A DNA stretch of 64,000 nt from a bacterium BMS3Abin02 (GTDB taxonomy: Bacteria; Actinomycetota; Acidimicrobiia; Spongiisociales; UBA4744), in contig BDSU01000011.1 in assembly GCA_002897675.1 (NCBI GenBank), positions 62,001-126,000 on the forward strand. Direction: 5' to 3'. The first letter of the stretch is position 1. Each line of letters starts with the position of its first letter. Positions 52,489 to 61,284 of the stretch are shown piece by piece. The notes under the pieces were generated by a model that was not told the origin of the DNA, ran no database searches, and saw only the letters and a list, made by a program, of their open reading frames with translations. Position numbers and translations under genes: made by a program.

Positions 52489-53597
52489 ACCTGCGCCGAA
52501 TGCTGATGAGCCTCCTGGCGCCGATCGGAGCACTGGCGTTCTCTTTCGTCGTCGCGTCCGTCGCCCTGCTGCTGGTGGGAGTGAACCCGCTCACGGCGTT
52601 CGCGGAGATGGGCAAGTTTGCCTGGAGTGAGGCGTCGCTGGTCTCCATCGCCAATCGGACGGTGCCGCTGTTCCTCTCGGGCCTGGCGGTCGCCATCGGG
52701 TTCAAGATGGGACTGTTCAACATCGGTGTGGAAGGCCAATACCTCCTGGCAGCCGTGTTCGCCGCCTACCTCGGAGCACTCGTCAACCTGCCTCCGGTGC
52801 TGCACGTTCTCTTCATCATCTTGGTCGCAATGGTCGTCGGTGCTCTGTGGTCCGGCATCGCCGGCGTGTTGAAGGTCAAGCGGGGCGTTCATGAGGTGAT
52901 CAGCACGATCATGCTCAATGTGATAGCGGTCGGGCTGGTTGCCTGGCTCTTGGCGAACTTCTTTCGAAAGGTCGATCCGGGGGACCTGAACATCAAGACG
53001 GCGAAACTGCCAGAAAGCGCCTGGTTCCCGTCGTTGAATCCCGTGTTGAATGCCATCGGAATCAAACCGCCTCCCGGTCCCACGATGCAGGGCTTCCTGC
53101 TCGTCGCGATCGTGGTCGGGATCATCTACTACCTGCTCGTCTGGCGTAGCCGGTACGGATTCGAGCTGCGCTCTTCCGGCATCAACCCCGACGCCGCGCG
53201 GATGAGCGGCGTCAATCCGGACCGGATGGTCGTCCAGACGATGCTCATCTCCGGGGCGCTCGCCGGACTCGTCGGCATCTCGCCGCTCCTGGGCTTCTTT
53301 CACAGGTATACCCAGGACTTCTCGACGGGACTCGGGTTCACGGGCATCGCCGTCGCGTTGCTGGGAAGGAACCATCCCGTGGGCATTGGGCTCGGTGCGT
53401 TCCTCTTCGCTCTCATGGATCGCTCCGCGCTGATCCTCGATCTGAGAGGCATTCCGAGAGAGATCGTGACGATCATCCAGGGGGTGGTCGTGCTCGCCGT
53501 GGTGGTCGCCTACGAGATCGTCACGCGTATGACCCAGCGCCAAGAGGTCGCCGCTGCTGCCGAGGCGGCGAAGACGGACCTGGTGGAGGCGGCGTGA
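52485..53597 (+). CDS. ABC transporter permease (nucleoside/BMP type), first subunit
   Basis: A 370-residue BPD_transp_2 permease with about nine transmembrane helices. Family marks are GFKMGLFNIGVEGQYLLAAV and VHEVISTIMLNVIAVGLVAWL, and the cytoplasmic loop GINPDAARMSGVNPDRM corresponds to the EAA-like coupling region. It resembles NupB/NupP/YufP-type proteins. It starts at GTG 52485 and overlaps the next permease by GTGA. Confidence 0.92.
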   Translation: MNLRRMLMSLLAPIGALAFSFVVASVALLLVGVNPLTAFAEMGKFAWSEASLVSIANRTVPLFLSGLAVAIGFKMGLFNIGVEGQYLLAAVFAAYLGALVNLPPVLHVLFIILVAMVVGALWSGIAGVLKVKRGVHEVISTIMLNVIAVGLVAWLLANFFRKVDPGDLNIKTAKLPESAWFPSLNPVLNAIGIKPPPGPTMQGFLLVAIVVGIIYYLLVWRSRYGFELRSSGINPDAARMSGVNPDRMVVQTMLISGALAGLVGISPLLGFFHRYTQDFSTGLGFTGIAVALLGRNHPVGIGLGAFLFALMDRSALILDLRGIPREIVTIIQGVVVLAVVVAYEIVTRMTQRQEVAAAAEAAKTDLVEAA

Positions 53598-54859
53598 AGC
53601 TCTGGCAGCCGAAGACGAAGCTGGGGCGCCGACTGTGGGCCGCAACCCTGTGGGGGTCCTCGGGGATCCTCGTGCTCTCCATCGTGCAATCCATAGCCGG
53701 CACTCAGGAGCTGACGTCACATGGCACGTTCGGTGCCGCGCTTCGTCTCGCCATGCCGATCATGCTCGCCGGTCTCGGTGCGGTGTACTCGGAACGAGCC
53801 GGTGTCGTCAACATCGGTCTCGAAGGCATGATGATCATGGGTACCTGGTTCAGCGCGTGGGGCGCCTGGCAGTTCGGGAATCCATGGTGGGGTGTCGTGT
53901 TCGGCATCATCGGCGGGGCGATCGGTGGTCTGATCCATGCCATCGCGACCGTCACCTTTGCCGTCGACCACATCGTGTCTGGTGTGGCGGTCAACATCCT
54001 CGCCGTAGGGGGGATGCGGTTCCTGTCGGCCGTGTCGTACGCCCCGGACAGCGGCGGCGGCGCCACGCAGTCGCCCCACGTGGCAGGGATCGGCACGTTC
54101 AGCCTGCCATTCCTGGCAGGCGGGAACCTCTTCGGCTGGAAGAGTCCCGACTTCTTCGGGTGGCTCGAAGCACACCGATGGTTCTTCCTCTCGGACATCG
54201 GAGGGTTGCTGCGCGGATTGACCGGCGGTCTGTCCTGGTTGACGCTGTTGGCTCTGCTTCTCGTTCCCGCAACGATATGGCTGCTGTGGAAGACACCTTG
54301 GGGCCTCCGACTGCGCTCGTGCGGGGAGAATCCGTACGCTGCCGAGTCGCTCGGCGTGTCCGTGCTGAAGATGAAGTACTACGGCGTCATCATTTCCGGA
54401 GCCATGTCCGGCCTGGGAGGCACGATGCTGGTCCTCGTACAGGCCGGCATCTATCGGGAGGGTCAGACCGCAGGGCGAGGCTACATCGGTCTTGCCGCGC
54501 TGATCTTCGGAAACTGGAACCCTGCGGGAGCGCTGGCCGGCGCGACACTGTTCGGATTCGCCGATGCTCTCCGGTTGCGATCCGAAGTTGCCGTGCACGC
54601 GCTCTTGTTGTTCATCGCCGTGCTGCTCTTGGTATTGGTGCTCTGGCTGCTGTACCGGCGCCGCTGGGTCCCGGCGGCGGCGACGGGGTTCTTCGCCGCG
54701 CTGTTCTTCGTCCTGTACCTGACGGTCGCTGTCGTGCCCACGCAGTTCATCTCCTTCACGCCGCATCTCACGACACTGCTGGTACTGGGTCTGGCCACCC
54801 AGCGGCTTCGCATGCCCGCGGCCGATGGCCTGCGATACCGAAAAGGGGAAGCGGTCTAG
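53594..54859 (+). CDS. ABC transporter permease (nucleoside/BMP type), second subunit
   Basis: A 421-residue BPD_transp_2 permease. GAVYSERAGVVNIGLEGMMIMG and VDHIVSGVAVNILAVGG are typical, and RSCGENPYAAESLGVSVLKMKY is the coupling loop. It is longer than usual: the C-terminus adds two or three hydrophobic segments (ALLLFIAVLLLVLVLWLLY and AAATGFFAALFFVLYLTVAV). With the first permease and ATPase it completes a nucleoside uptake system. It starts at GTG 53594. Confidence 0.92.
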   Translation: MKLWQPKTKLGRRLWAATLWGSSGILVLSIVQSIAGTQELTSHGTFGAALRLAMPIMLAGLGAVYSERAGVVNIGLEGMMIMGTWFSAWGAWQFGNPWWGVVFGIIGGAIGGLIHAIATVTFAVDHIVSGVAVNILAVGGMRFLSAVSYAPDSGGGATQSPHVAGIGTFSLPFLAGGNLFGWKSPDFFGWLEAHRWFFLSDIGGLLRGLTGGLSWLTLLALLLVPATIWLLWKTPWGLRLRSCGENPYAAESLGVSVLKMKYYGVIISGAMSGLGGTMLVLVQAGIYREGQTAGRGYIGLAALIFGNWNPAGALAGATLFGFADALRLRSEVAVHALLLFIAVLLLVLVLWLLYRRRWVPAAATGFFAALFFVLYLTVAVVPTQFISFTPHLTTLLVLGLATQRLRMPAADGLRYRKGEAV

Positions 54860-54907
54860 TTGGCCGGTATCGATCGCAAGACCCGCACAACGAAGGCGCA
54901 CCCAAAC

Positions 54908-54956
54908 CTTCTTGCGTGAGGCCGCCGCGCCATGGGCAGCCGGCTCACGCAAGAAC
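54908..54956 (-). repeat. 49-bp palindromic repeat, family 3, copy 2
   Basis: CTTCTTGCGTGAGGCCGCCG, then CGCCATGGGCAGCCGGCTCA and CGCAAGAAC. It is the reverse complement of 22742-22790 with few changes. It lies 48 bases after the last transporter gene and could serve as its terminator. Confidence 0.75.
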
Positions 54957-54989
54957 GTGTCGCGACGCTCCCCCTCGGGTCTTGGTGCC

Positions 54990-55020
54990 GGCAGGTTGTG
55001 ATACGAAGTACGGGGTACCT
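54990..55020. repeat. Partial family 2 repeat
   Basis: GGTTGTGATACGAAGTACGG and following bases share the GATACGAAGTACG core of family 2. It lies between the transporter operon and the zinc-ribbon protein. It is a weaker match than the other copies. Confidence 0.4.
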
Positions 55021-55040
55021 GCTCGGCTGCCCCCTGACTG

Positions 55041-55931
55041 CTACTTGGTTGGGCGGCCCCAGAATTCCAGTTCGGCGATCGCCAGTTCGTTGAACGGAGT
55101 CTTGCCGCCGACGGACTTCGACTCGTACGTCGATGTGACCTTGAAGGTGATCTGTGTGGTGCTGAAACTCGTCACCGCGATGGGCTGTGCCCTGTTCGTG
55201 TTGTCGAGTTGGTCGATGAACGGGGCGTCCGGCAGATCGTCGAAATCGATCTCGAAGCCCTTGACCTTGTAATTCATCGTGAACTTCTCGTCGTCCGACA
55301 CGTTCTTGAAGACGATCGTCTGTAGCGCATATGGCTGCGCGAACGTGACCTCGATCTCGGCGCCCTTGCCTTTCGCCGAGGCGTCGTTCCAGTACGTGCT
55401 GTCCTGGCCGTCGAAGAGGTTGTCACAGGAGAGCGTCGCGTTGAGTTCGCTGGAGCAGTGCCAGTTGATCGGGACGATCTTCACCGGGACCGCAGCCACG
55501 GTCGTCGATGTGGTGGAGGACGTCGGCGGCACTGCAGGTTCCTTGCTGCCGAACAGCGAGTTGAACGCAAAAGCGAGGAGAGCCACGACTGCGACCGTTC
55601 CGAGAATCACTGCGAGGGCGCGCGCTCCGGCAGTCGTGCGGATCATGGGCTGGGGAGCGACCGGCAGTGGGCCCTGCGTGATGCGGGCGCCACACTGCTC
55701 GCAGTGACGGTTCGTGGACGGGTTGGCTGCCCCACATGAGGGGCAGGTCACGATGTCGACCATCGGGGGCACCGGGGCGAGCGGTTCGTCCTCTTGGCCT
55801 TCCGGGGCCTCATCGAGGTCGAACTTCTCGTATCCGGCGGATGGGATCGGGCCGACCCACTGTCCGCATTTGGGACAGAACTCCTGCTCCTCGAAGACCT
55901 CTCCACAGTTGTTGCATGTGATCTGTGCCAA
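55041..55931 (-). CDS. Zinc-ribbon membrane protein with discoidin-like C-terminal domain
   Basis: A 296-residue protein. Two zinc ribbons occur before the membrane (CNNCGEVF...CPKCG at residues ~6-22, and CPSCGAAN...CEQCG at ~63-82). One transmembrane helix follows (ARALAVILGTVAVVALLAFAF, ~103-123), a Ser/Thr linker, then a domain with LFDGQDSTYWNDASAKGKG and AEIEVTFAQPYALQTIVF, as in NADase-type glycan-binding or F5/8 type C folds. The inside-zinc, outside-carbohydrate-binding layout suggests a sensor or anchor; function unknown. It is divergent from radA. Confidence 0.82.
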   Translation of the reverse strand: MAQITCNNCGEVFEEQEFCPKCGQWVGPIPSAGYEKFDLDEAPEGQEDEPLAPVPPMVDIVTCPSCGAANPSTNRHCEQCGARITQGPLPVAPQPMIRTTAGARALAVILGTVAVVALLAFAFNSLFGSKEPAVPPTSSTTSTTVAAVPVKIVPINWHCSSELNATLSCDNLFDGQDSTYWNDASAKGKGAEIEVTFAQPYALQTIVFKNVSDDEKFTMNYKVKGFEIDFDDLPDAPFIDQLDNTNRAQPIAVTSFSTTQITFKVTSTYESKSVGGKTPFNELAIAELEFWGRPTK

Positions 55932-55969
55932 CGGTGCCTTCCTCGCTCAGTTGCTATTCTGCCACGCGC

Positions 55970-56095
55970 GTGCCATCTCTCGCGATCAGAACGGCGGAAA
56001 CCTGGACGGCCGGCAATATCGTCGGTGGTCTCTTGCTGCTCGCGCTCGTCGTCCTCGCCGTGATCGCCATCGTTCGTGTCACTCTCCGTCGGTAG
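55970..56095 (+). CDS. Putative 41-residue single-pass membrane peptide upstream of radA
   Basis: GTG 55970 opens a 41-codon frame: 15 polar residues, then GNIVGGLLLLALVVLAVIAI as a clear transmembrane helix and a basic end (RVTLRR). It ends 12 bases before radA. There is no ribosome-binding site, but a TATTCT -10-like box lies about 11 bases upstream, which would allow leaderless expression. It is small and unverified; it may be chance hydrophobic coding. Confidence 0.4.
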   Translation: MPSLAIRTAETWTAGNIVGGLLLLALVVLAVIAIVRVTLRR

Positions 56096-56107
56096 CATCA
56101 CCTCCAC

Positions 56108-57388
56108 ATGAAGTATCTCTGTTCGACGTGTGGACATCGATCCGCGAAGTGGATGGGGTTCTGTCCTCAGTGTGGTTCGCGGAAGGCGCTGGTCGAGGAT
56201 CAAACCACGCGACGCGCCACGCCACCGGAAGTCGTTCCGGTCGCGTCCGCAGCCGCCTTGGCAGCCGATCGTTCTCCGGTCGGCATCGGTGAGATCGACA
56301 GGGTGCTCGGAGGTGGGGTCGTTCCCGGGGCGGTGCTGCTGCTCGGTGGCGAGCCCGGTGTCGGCAAATCCACTCTTCTTCTGCAGGCTGCGGGATCGTT
56401 CGCCGAAACAGGGTGCAGTGTGCTGATCGCAACCGCGGAGGAATCTTCACATCAGGTCGGGCTGCGCGCCAAACGCCTGGGCGTGGATTCCTCGCGAGTG
56501 TCGCTCGTCGCCGATTCCGACATCGATGCCATTCTCGCCGCAGCCGACACGATGCGGCCGGATCTGCTCATCGTGGATTCCATCCAGGCGGTCTCCGCGT
56601 CCGGAGTCGGCTCCGTGCCCGGTTCGGTCTCCCAGGTCAGGGAGTGTGCAGCCAGAGTCATCCAATACGCCAAGGCACGGGCGACCGCAGCAGTGCTCGT
56701 GGGGCACGTAACCAAGGACGGAGGCATTGCGGGTCCCAAGACGCTCGAACATATGGTCGACGTCGTCTTGTACCTCGAGGGCGAGAGCAATATGGGCTTG
56801 CGAGCTCTGCGAGGGCTGAAGAACCGGTTCGGACCGACCCATCGACTCGGCCTGTTCGAGATGCGCAGCGAGGGCCTTGCAGAGGTCGAGGACCCATCTG
56901 CAGCGTTTCTCTCCGACTGGAGAGGTTCCGTGGCGGGCACGGTCGTCTTCCCCACGGTCGAGGGGAGACGCCCGGTCCTGGTGGAAGTCCAGGCCCTGGT
57001 GTCGCCGAGTTCGGTGCCGCAACCTCGACGCAGCGTCCGCGGTCTGCAACCGGCACGCGTCCATCAGCTTCTTGCCGTCTTGGAGCGTCATGCAGGTCTC
57101 GGCTTCTCGGCACACGAGGTGTACGTGAACGTCGTTGGCGGAATCCAGGTGTCCGAGCCCGGGGCCGACCTTCCGGTCGCGCTCGCACTTGCGTCTTCCC
57201 TGCTCGACCGGCCGCTGGGGTCATTGGCGTCATGGGGTGAGATCGGTCTGACCGGCGAGGTCCGCCCGGTCGCTCACGAGCGAAGGCGCCGAGAAGAATC
57301 GGCCCGTCTGGGTATCGAACGAGTCGTCGGTCCGGGGAGTGGTGCTCCTTCCGGCCTGCGCGACGCGTTGGAGAAGGCGTTCGGCTGA
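56108..57388 (+). CDS. radA: DNA repair protein RadA
   Basis: A 426-residue RecA-like branch-migration helicase. There is an N-terminal C4 zinc finger (CSTCGHRSAKW...CPQCG), Walker A GEPGVGKSTLLLQ (residues ~81-93), the RadA-specific KNRFG near residue 237, and a C-terminal Lon-protease-like domain without the catalytic pair. It promotes recombination intermediates. It is followed by disA, as in Bacillus and mycobacteria. Confidence 0.95.
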   Translation: MKYLCSTCGHRSAKWMGFCPQCGSRKALVEDQTTRRATPPEVVPVASAAALAADRSPVGIGEIDRVLGGGVVPGAVLLLGGEPGVGKSTLLLQAAGSFAETGCSVLIATAEESSHQVGLRAKRLGVDSSRVSLVADSDIDAILAAADTMRPDLLIVDSIQAVSASGVGSVPGSVSQVRECAARVIQYAKARATAAVLVGHVTKDGGIAGPKTLEHMVDVVLYLEGESNMGLRALRGLKNRFGPTHRLGLFEMRSEGLAEVEDPSAAFLSDWRGSVAGTVVFPTVEGRRPVLVEVQALVSPSSVPQPRRSVRGLQPARVHQLLAVLERHAGLGFSAHEVYVNVVGGIQVSEPGADLPVALALASSLLDRPLGSLASWGEIGLTGEVRPVAHERRRREESARLGIERVVGPGSGAPSGLRDALEKAFG

Positions 57389-57445
57389 AGTTCGGTCATC
57401 GGTTGTGAGTAAGGCACGCGACGACGCGTGGTTCATGACTGAGGG

Positions 57446-57466
57446 CCGGCAGAACACCGCAAAGGT
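57446..57466 (-). repeat. 21-bp repeat, family 4, copy 2
   Basis: Exact reverse complement of 22699-22719, in the 108-base gap between radA and disA. The surrounding bases do not match the first copy. Confidence 0.65.
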
Positions 57467-57496
57467 TGCCGGTCGAGGCACTAGTCTTCACCAACA

Positions 57497-58558
57497 ATGA
57501 CCTCCGACCTATTCCTGCAGACCATCCAGCGACTCGCTCCGGGAACTCCGATCCGAATAGCGTTTGGACGCATCATCCAGGAGGAGAACGGTGCCCTCGT
57601 CGTCCTTGGCGACGGATCCGAGGTTCAAGCGATCTGCTCCGGGGGCTTCGACCTTTTAGACACCGAGTTTTCTTCCGCCAAACTGGCCGAACTGGCGAAG
57701 ATGGATGGCGCGATCGTCCTCGACGATTCGTGGAGCAAGATTCTGCGGGCCAATGTGCACCTGTTGCCGGATTCGTCGATCGCGACGGTCGAAACCGGTG
57801 CCCGACACCGGACCGCCGAGCGGGTGGCCGTTCAGACGGGCAAGCCGGTCGTTGCCGTCAGCGAGGATCGACGCGTCGCGACCCTGTTCCTCCATGAAAT
57901 GCGTCAGGAGTTGCAGGACCCGACGGATCTCATGGCGTCGGTGAACCAGTCGCTCTCCACCCTCGAGCGTGTTCGCAGGCGTCTCGATGAGGCAGAGGAG
58001 CGGCTCACTCCGCTGGAGGTCTCCGACATGGTGACGTATCGACGTGTTGTCGTGCTCGTACAGCGAGCCGAACTCGTCCGCAGGATCGGCGATTCGATCG
58101 AAGAGGACCTCATCGGGCTGGGCGGCGCGGGCGATCTTGCACGCTTGCAGCTGACCGATCTCATGCAGGGAGTCGTCGAGCTCAGGGATCTCGTCGTCCG
58201 AGACTACGTGCGGCCGTTGCGAGTGGGCACGCCCGAACGCAGGCTCAAGCGACTCGAGGCGATCCCCACCGCGCAGTTGCATGAGCCGGATGCCGTGGCC
58301 GAGGCTCTCGGTTTCGAACATCTCGACGAGCGTGCAGAGCCCCTGGGAATCCGCGTACTCGATCAGGTTCCCCGGTTGCCGGAGACCATTCGCGATGGCG
58401 TTGTCAAGCGTTTCCGGAGTCTTCAGAAGATGATGAGCGCCTCGGCGGCCGATCTGGACTCTGTCGCAGGGGTCGGAAAGGCGAGAGCGCAAGAGCTGCG
58501 CAGAGTGTTCGACCGATTGCAAGAATCCGTTCGCTCGTGGGACCACGAAGCTCTCTGA
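57497..58558 (+). CDS. disA: Diadenylate cyclase DisA (DNA integrity scanning protein)
   Basis: A 353-residue c-di-AMP synthase. The DAC domain (residues ~1-140) has the DGA motif (KMDGAIVLDD) and ARHRTAERVA (RHR). A helical spine follows, and the C-terminal helix-hairpin-helix domain (SVAGVGKARAQELRRVFDRL) binds branched DNA. RadA is known to inhibit DisA in Bacillus, and the genes are adjacent here. c-di-AMP in this organism would affect K+ and osmotic control. Confidence 0.95.
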   Translation: MTSDLFLQTIQRLAPGTPIRIAFGRIIQEENGALVVLGDGSEVQAICSGGFDLLDTEFSSAKLAELAKMDGAIVLDDSWSKILRANVHLLPDSSIATVETGARHRTAERVAVQTGKPVVAVSEDRRVATLFLHEMRQELQDPTDLMASVNQSLSTLERVRRRLDEAEERLTPLEVSDMVTYRRVVVLVQRAELVRRIGDSIEEDLIGLGGAGDLARLQLTDLMQGVVELRDLVVRDYVRPLRVGTPERRLKRLEAIPTAQLHEPDAVAEALGFEHLDERAEPLGIRVLDQVPRLPETIRDGVVKRFRSLQKMMSASAADLDSVAGVGKARAQELRRVFDRLQESVRSWDHEAL

Positions 58559-58586
58559 GGAGCCCGCCGGACGATGTACTCGGCAG

Positions 58587-58638
58587 CAGCCGGCTTCCGG
58601 CCTCCCATGGTCGGTGGCCGGCCACCAGCGGCCGGCTG
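58587..58638 (+). terminator. Nested inverted repeats after disA
   Basis: The outer arms CAGCCGGC (58587-58594) and GCCGGCTG (58631-58638) enclose the perfect 14-bp palindrome GGTGGCCGGCCACC (58613-58626). It starts 29 bases after the disA stop. It probably forms a terminator or cruciform; no T-tract follows. Confidence 0.5.
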
Positions 58639-58665
58639 GAGCCGCGACGCCCGCCCCGCGCTTCA

Positions 58666-58702
58666 GCATCGATGCCGCGTCCCGGCACGAAGTGCGGAAC
58701 GC
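58666..58702 (+). repeat. Dispersed intergenic repeat, family 2, copy 4
   Basis: GCATCGATGCCGCGTCCCGG then CACGAAGTGCGGAACGC. It is the counterpart, in reverse orientation, of the 26712-26774 copy. It lies in the 212-base gap between disA and carD. Confidence 0.5.
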
Positions 58703-58770
58703 CGAATCCCCCTCACAAGGCGAGCATGCTGATCGAGATGGGTAGAATCCCCCTCCCAACCTGAGGATCC

Positions 58771-59727
58771 ATGGCTACACCCAAGAAACCTGCCGCGAAG
58801 AAGACCGCGGCCAAGCCTGCCGCGAAGAAGACCGCGGCCAAGCCTGCCGCGAAGAAGACCGCGGCCAAGCCTGTCGCGAAGAAGACCGCGGCCAAGCCTG
58901 TCGCGAAGAAGACCGCGGCCAAGCCTGTCGCGAAGAAGACCGCGGCCAAGCCTGTCGCGAAGAAGACCGCGGCCAAGAAGCCTGCGGCGAAGAAGACCGC
59001 GGCCAAGCCTGCGGCGAAGAAGACCGCGGCCAAGCCTGCGGCGAAGAAGACCGCGACCAAGCCTGTCGCGAAGAAGCCTGCGGCCAAGCCTGTCGCGAAG
59101 AAGCCTGCGGCCAAGCCTGCGGCGAAGCCTGCGGCGAAGAAGCCTGTCGCGAAGAAGACGGCGGCCAAGAAGCCTGTCGCGAAGAAGACGGCGGCCAAGA
59201 AGCCTGCGGCGAAGAAGCCGTCGATCTTCAATGTCGGCGACAAAGTCGTGCACCCGCAGCACGGTGCTGCGATCATCGTCAAGAAGGTGCGTCAGAAGGT
59301 TGCCGGCTCGCGTCAGGAGTACTTCGTGCTCGAGATCGCGACGGAGCAGCTCACCGTTTTCGCTCCGGTCGACACGATCGAGGAGACGATTCGTCCGGTG
59401 ATCTCCAAGAATCAAGCACGCAAGGTTCTCGCGGTGTTCAAGGATCCTCCGCAGGAAGCAGGGAGCAACTGGAGCCGCTGGTACAAGGTACTGAATGAGA
59501 AGATGACCAGCGGGGACATCTACCAGGTCGCCGAAGTCGTGAGGGATCTCACCTACGCGCAGCAGATCAAGGGAATCTCTCCCGCTCTCAAAAGAATGCT
59601 CTCCCGGGCGCGGCTGACCCTCACGTCCGAGTTGCAGTTTGCGTTGAACGTGGACGAGAAAGAAGCGACCAAGCGTCTGGACCGGGCTCTGCCCAGTGTG
59701 GAGGAGCCGGTTGGCGGTACGTCGTGA
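58771..59727 (+). CDS. carD: CarD-family RNA polymerase-binding regulator with histone-H1-like N-terminal tail
   Basis: A 318-residue fusion. Residues 2-149 are almost only Lys, Ala, Pro and Thr in ~9-residue repeats ([10 protein letters not shown]), resembling histone H1/HupB tails, encoded by 27-30-bp tandem DNA repeats (58790-59218). Residues ~150-312 are a complete CarD domain: [17 protein letters not shown] (RNA polymerase-interacting Tudor-like part), then [18 protein letters not shown] with the Trp that wedges the -10 edge, and the helical bundle. CarD stabilises open complexes, including rRNA promoters. Typical CarD is ~162 residues without a tail. Confidence 0.93.
   Translation: MATPKKPAAKKTAAKPAAKKTAAKPAAKKTAAKPVAKKTAAKPVAKKTAAKPVAKKTAAKPVAKKTAAKKPAAKKTAAKPAAKKTAAKPAAKKTATKPVAKKPAAKPVAKKPAAKPAAKPAAKKPVAKKTAAKKPVAKKTAAKKPAAKKPSIFNVGDKVVHPQHGAAIIVKKVRQKVAGSRQEYFVLEIATEQLTVFAPVDTIEETIRPVISKNQARKVLAVFKDPPQEAGSNWSRWYKVLNEKMTSGDIYQVAEVVRDLTYAQQIKGISPALKRMLSRARLTLTSELQFALNVDEKEATKRLDRALPSVEEPVGGTS
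58790..59218 (+). repeat. Tandem 27-30 bp coding repeat in carD
   Basis: About 15 copies of a unit such as AAGAAGACCGCGGCCAAGCC plus TGCCGCG, with GTC/GCC/GCG variants. It encodes the K/A/P/T-rich tail. Runs of identical units (e.g. four successive PV units) imply recent slippage or recombination, so copy number may vary between strains and be mis-assembled. Confidence 0.85.
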
Positions 59728-60767
59728 TCGTTGAGATCGTACGCCTGCTCATCACGCTGGCGCTGACGGCCGTCGGCTATCGGACAGGCCAAGCAATCAA
59801 TGCGCCTGACCCGGAGACCGCTCAGGTCCTGGGTGCGATCCTGGGTGCCGGTACGGGTTATGTCCTCGGAGGTGTGCTCGGCAGGCGGTTTCGCACCACG
59901 CTGGAGGAGATGCCGAACGTCGTGGTTCCTCGCTCGAGCGGCGCGGAGCTCTTCGCCGGCGCCTTCGGACTGGTGGTCGGCATGTTCGTCGGGCTGGTCG
60001 TCGGGCTTCCCCTCATCCTCTTTCTTCCGCCAGAGATCGGGCTGCCTCTTGCAGTCCTCGTCGTTCTCATCTTCTCGGTCGCAGGGGCGCGCCTGTTCTC
60101 AGGGCGCGCCGATGAGATCCTTGCCGCGACCGGTCTCAGAAGGCGTGGTGGCCTCGTCACCCGATCCCTGGATGCGTCCGGCTACCTGCTGGACTCCTCG
60201 GCGGCCATCGATGGGCGGGTGCTGAACCTCGCGCGTCTCGGCCTGCTGCCTGGACGGCTGTGGATTCCCGGGTTCGTGATCGACGAGTTGCAGGGCCTCG
60301 CAGACGCGAAAGACCGAGATCGGAGACGGCGAGGACGGCGTGGTCTCGATGTTCTCGAGGCGCTGCGCGATGTGCATGGCTCTGATGTGGCCGTGCTCGA
60401 GGAGACCGTGCCTGAGTTCGAGGATGTCGACGCCAAGTTGATCGTCATTGCCGGCAGGGCCGAAGCTTCGTTGGTGACGACGGATCACAATCTCGCGAAG
60501 GCCGCTGCGGCGAGGGGCATCAGCGTCCTGAACCCTCAGGCGCTCGCCGAAGCACTGAAAGTACCGGTGGCAACCGGCGACCGACTTCTCGTGAGCGTGA
60601 GTCGGGTCGGTAGCGAGCCGGGACAGGGTGTGGCGTTTCTGGATGACGGCACGATGGTCGTGGTCGAGGACGCTGCCGAGATGGTCGGCTCCGAGATGGA
60701 AGTGGAGATCATCGCAGTCACCCGTACCGCCGTCGGTCGGATGCTGTTCGGGCGGCAGGTCTCGTAA
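59724..60767 (+). CDS. PIN-TRAM domain membrane protein (YacL-like)
   Basis: A 347-residue protein. The N-terminal half has about four transmembrane helices (residues ~1-125). The PIN nuclease-like domain starts [13 protein letters not shown] with conserved acidic residues (also [21 protein letters not shown]). The C-terminal TRAM domain starts [14 protein letters not shown] and may bind RNA. It is probably a membrane-bound ribonuclease; YacL is linked to RNA processing in Bacillus. It overlaps carD by GTGA. Confidence 0.9.
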   Translation: MIVEIVRLLITLALTAVGYRTGQAINAPDPETAQVLGAILGAGTGYVLGGVLGRRFRTTLEEMPNVVVPRSSGAELFAGAFGLVVGMFVGLVVGLPLILFLPPEIGLPLAVLVVLIFSVAGARLFSGRADEILAATGLRRRGGLVTRSLDASGYLLDSSAAIDGRVLNLARLGLLPGRLWIPGFVIDELQGLADAKDRDRRRRGRRGLDVLEALRDVHGSDVAVLEETVPEFEDVDAKLIVIAGRAEASLVTTDHNLAKAAAARGISVLNPQALAEALKVPVATGDRLLVSVSRVGSEPGQGVAFLDDGTMVVVEDAAEMVGSEMEVEIIAVTRTAVGRMLFGRQVS

Positions 60768-60777
60768 GGGTGCGGTC

Positions 60778-61263
60778 ATGAGCACGATCGGTTGGGGATT
60801 CGACGCTCACCGGTTCGGAGGCGAGGCACCGGTGTTGCTGGCCGGAGTCGTCGTCGATGCACGGCGGGGGCTGGTCGGGACATCCGATGCCGATGTCGTC
60901 GCCCACGCCGTGGCCGATGCGCTGCTGGGGGCCACGGCGCTCGGGGATCTCGGAACGTTCTTTCCGTCCGGTGACACCCGATGGCAGGGAGTGGACAGCA
61001 TGGAGCTGCTCGAGTCGGTGGTGTCCCGGTGCCGGGCCGCGGGGCTGATCGTCGATCACGTGGATGTGACGGTGATTGCCGAGACGGTCCGCATCTCCCC
61101 GGTCCGCGAGGAGATCCGTCGCCGTCTCGCCGGTGCACTGAAGATCGACCAGACAGCGGTTTCGGTGAAAGCCACCTCGACGGACGGCATGGGGTTCACC
61201 GGTCGAGATGAGGGGATTGCGGCCGCCGCGGTCGTCATCGGCGAACTGGCGTCCGTCATCTGA
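60778..61263 (+). CDS. ispF: 2-C-methyl-D-erythritol 2,4-cyclodiphosphate synthase
   Basis: A 161-residue MEP-pathway enzyme. GFDAHRF (residues 7-13) gives the zinc-binding Asp and His, SDADVVAHAVADALLGA supplies the third ligand, and STDGMGFTGRDEGIAA is the C-terminal signature. It makes MEcPP for isoprenoids, which feed the polyprenyl synthase at 45.9 kb. ispD, which normally precedes ispF in this order, is not here. Confidence 0.95.
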   Translation: MSTIGWGFDAHRFGGEAPVLLAGVVVDARRGLVGTSDADVVAHAVADALLGATALGDLGTFFPSGDTRWQGVDSMELLESVVSRCRAAGLIVDHVDVTVIAETVRISPVREEIRRRLAGALKIDQTAVSVKATSTDGMGFTGRDEGIAAAAVVIGELASVI

Positions 61264-61284
61264 CGCCCGGTACCATCGGCTGCA

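Noticed and set aside
53635-55272. A 545-residue plus-strand frame over the second permease and beyond
   Set aside because: It is the +1 shadow of the permease gene, with Arg-rich composition; the permease frame has clear transmembrane helices and family motifs.
58790-59218. Possible CRISPR array in the regular 27-30 bp repeats
   Set aside because: There are no unique spacers between the units; the repeats are contiguous and coding.
58713-59415. Two long antisense frames (Leu/Arg/Gly and Phe/Ala/Val repeats) over carD
   Set aside because: They are by-products of the tandem AAG-GCC repeat that encodes the CarD tail. The sense frame is the one attached to a real domain.
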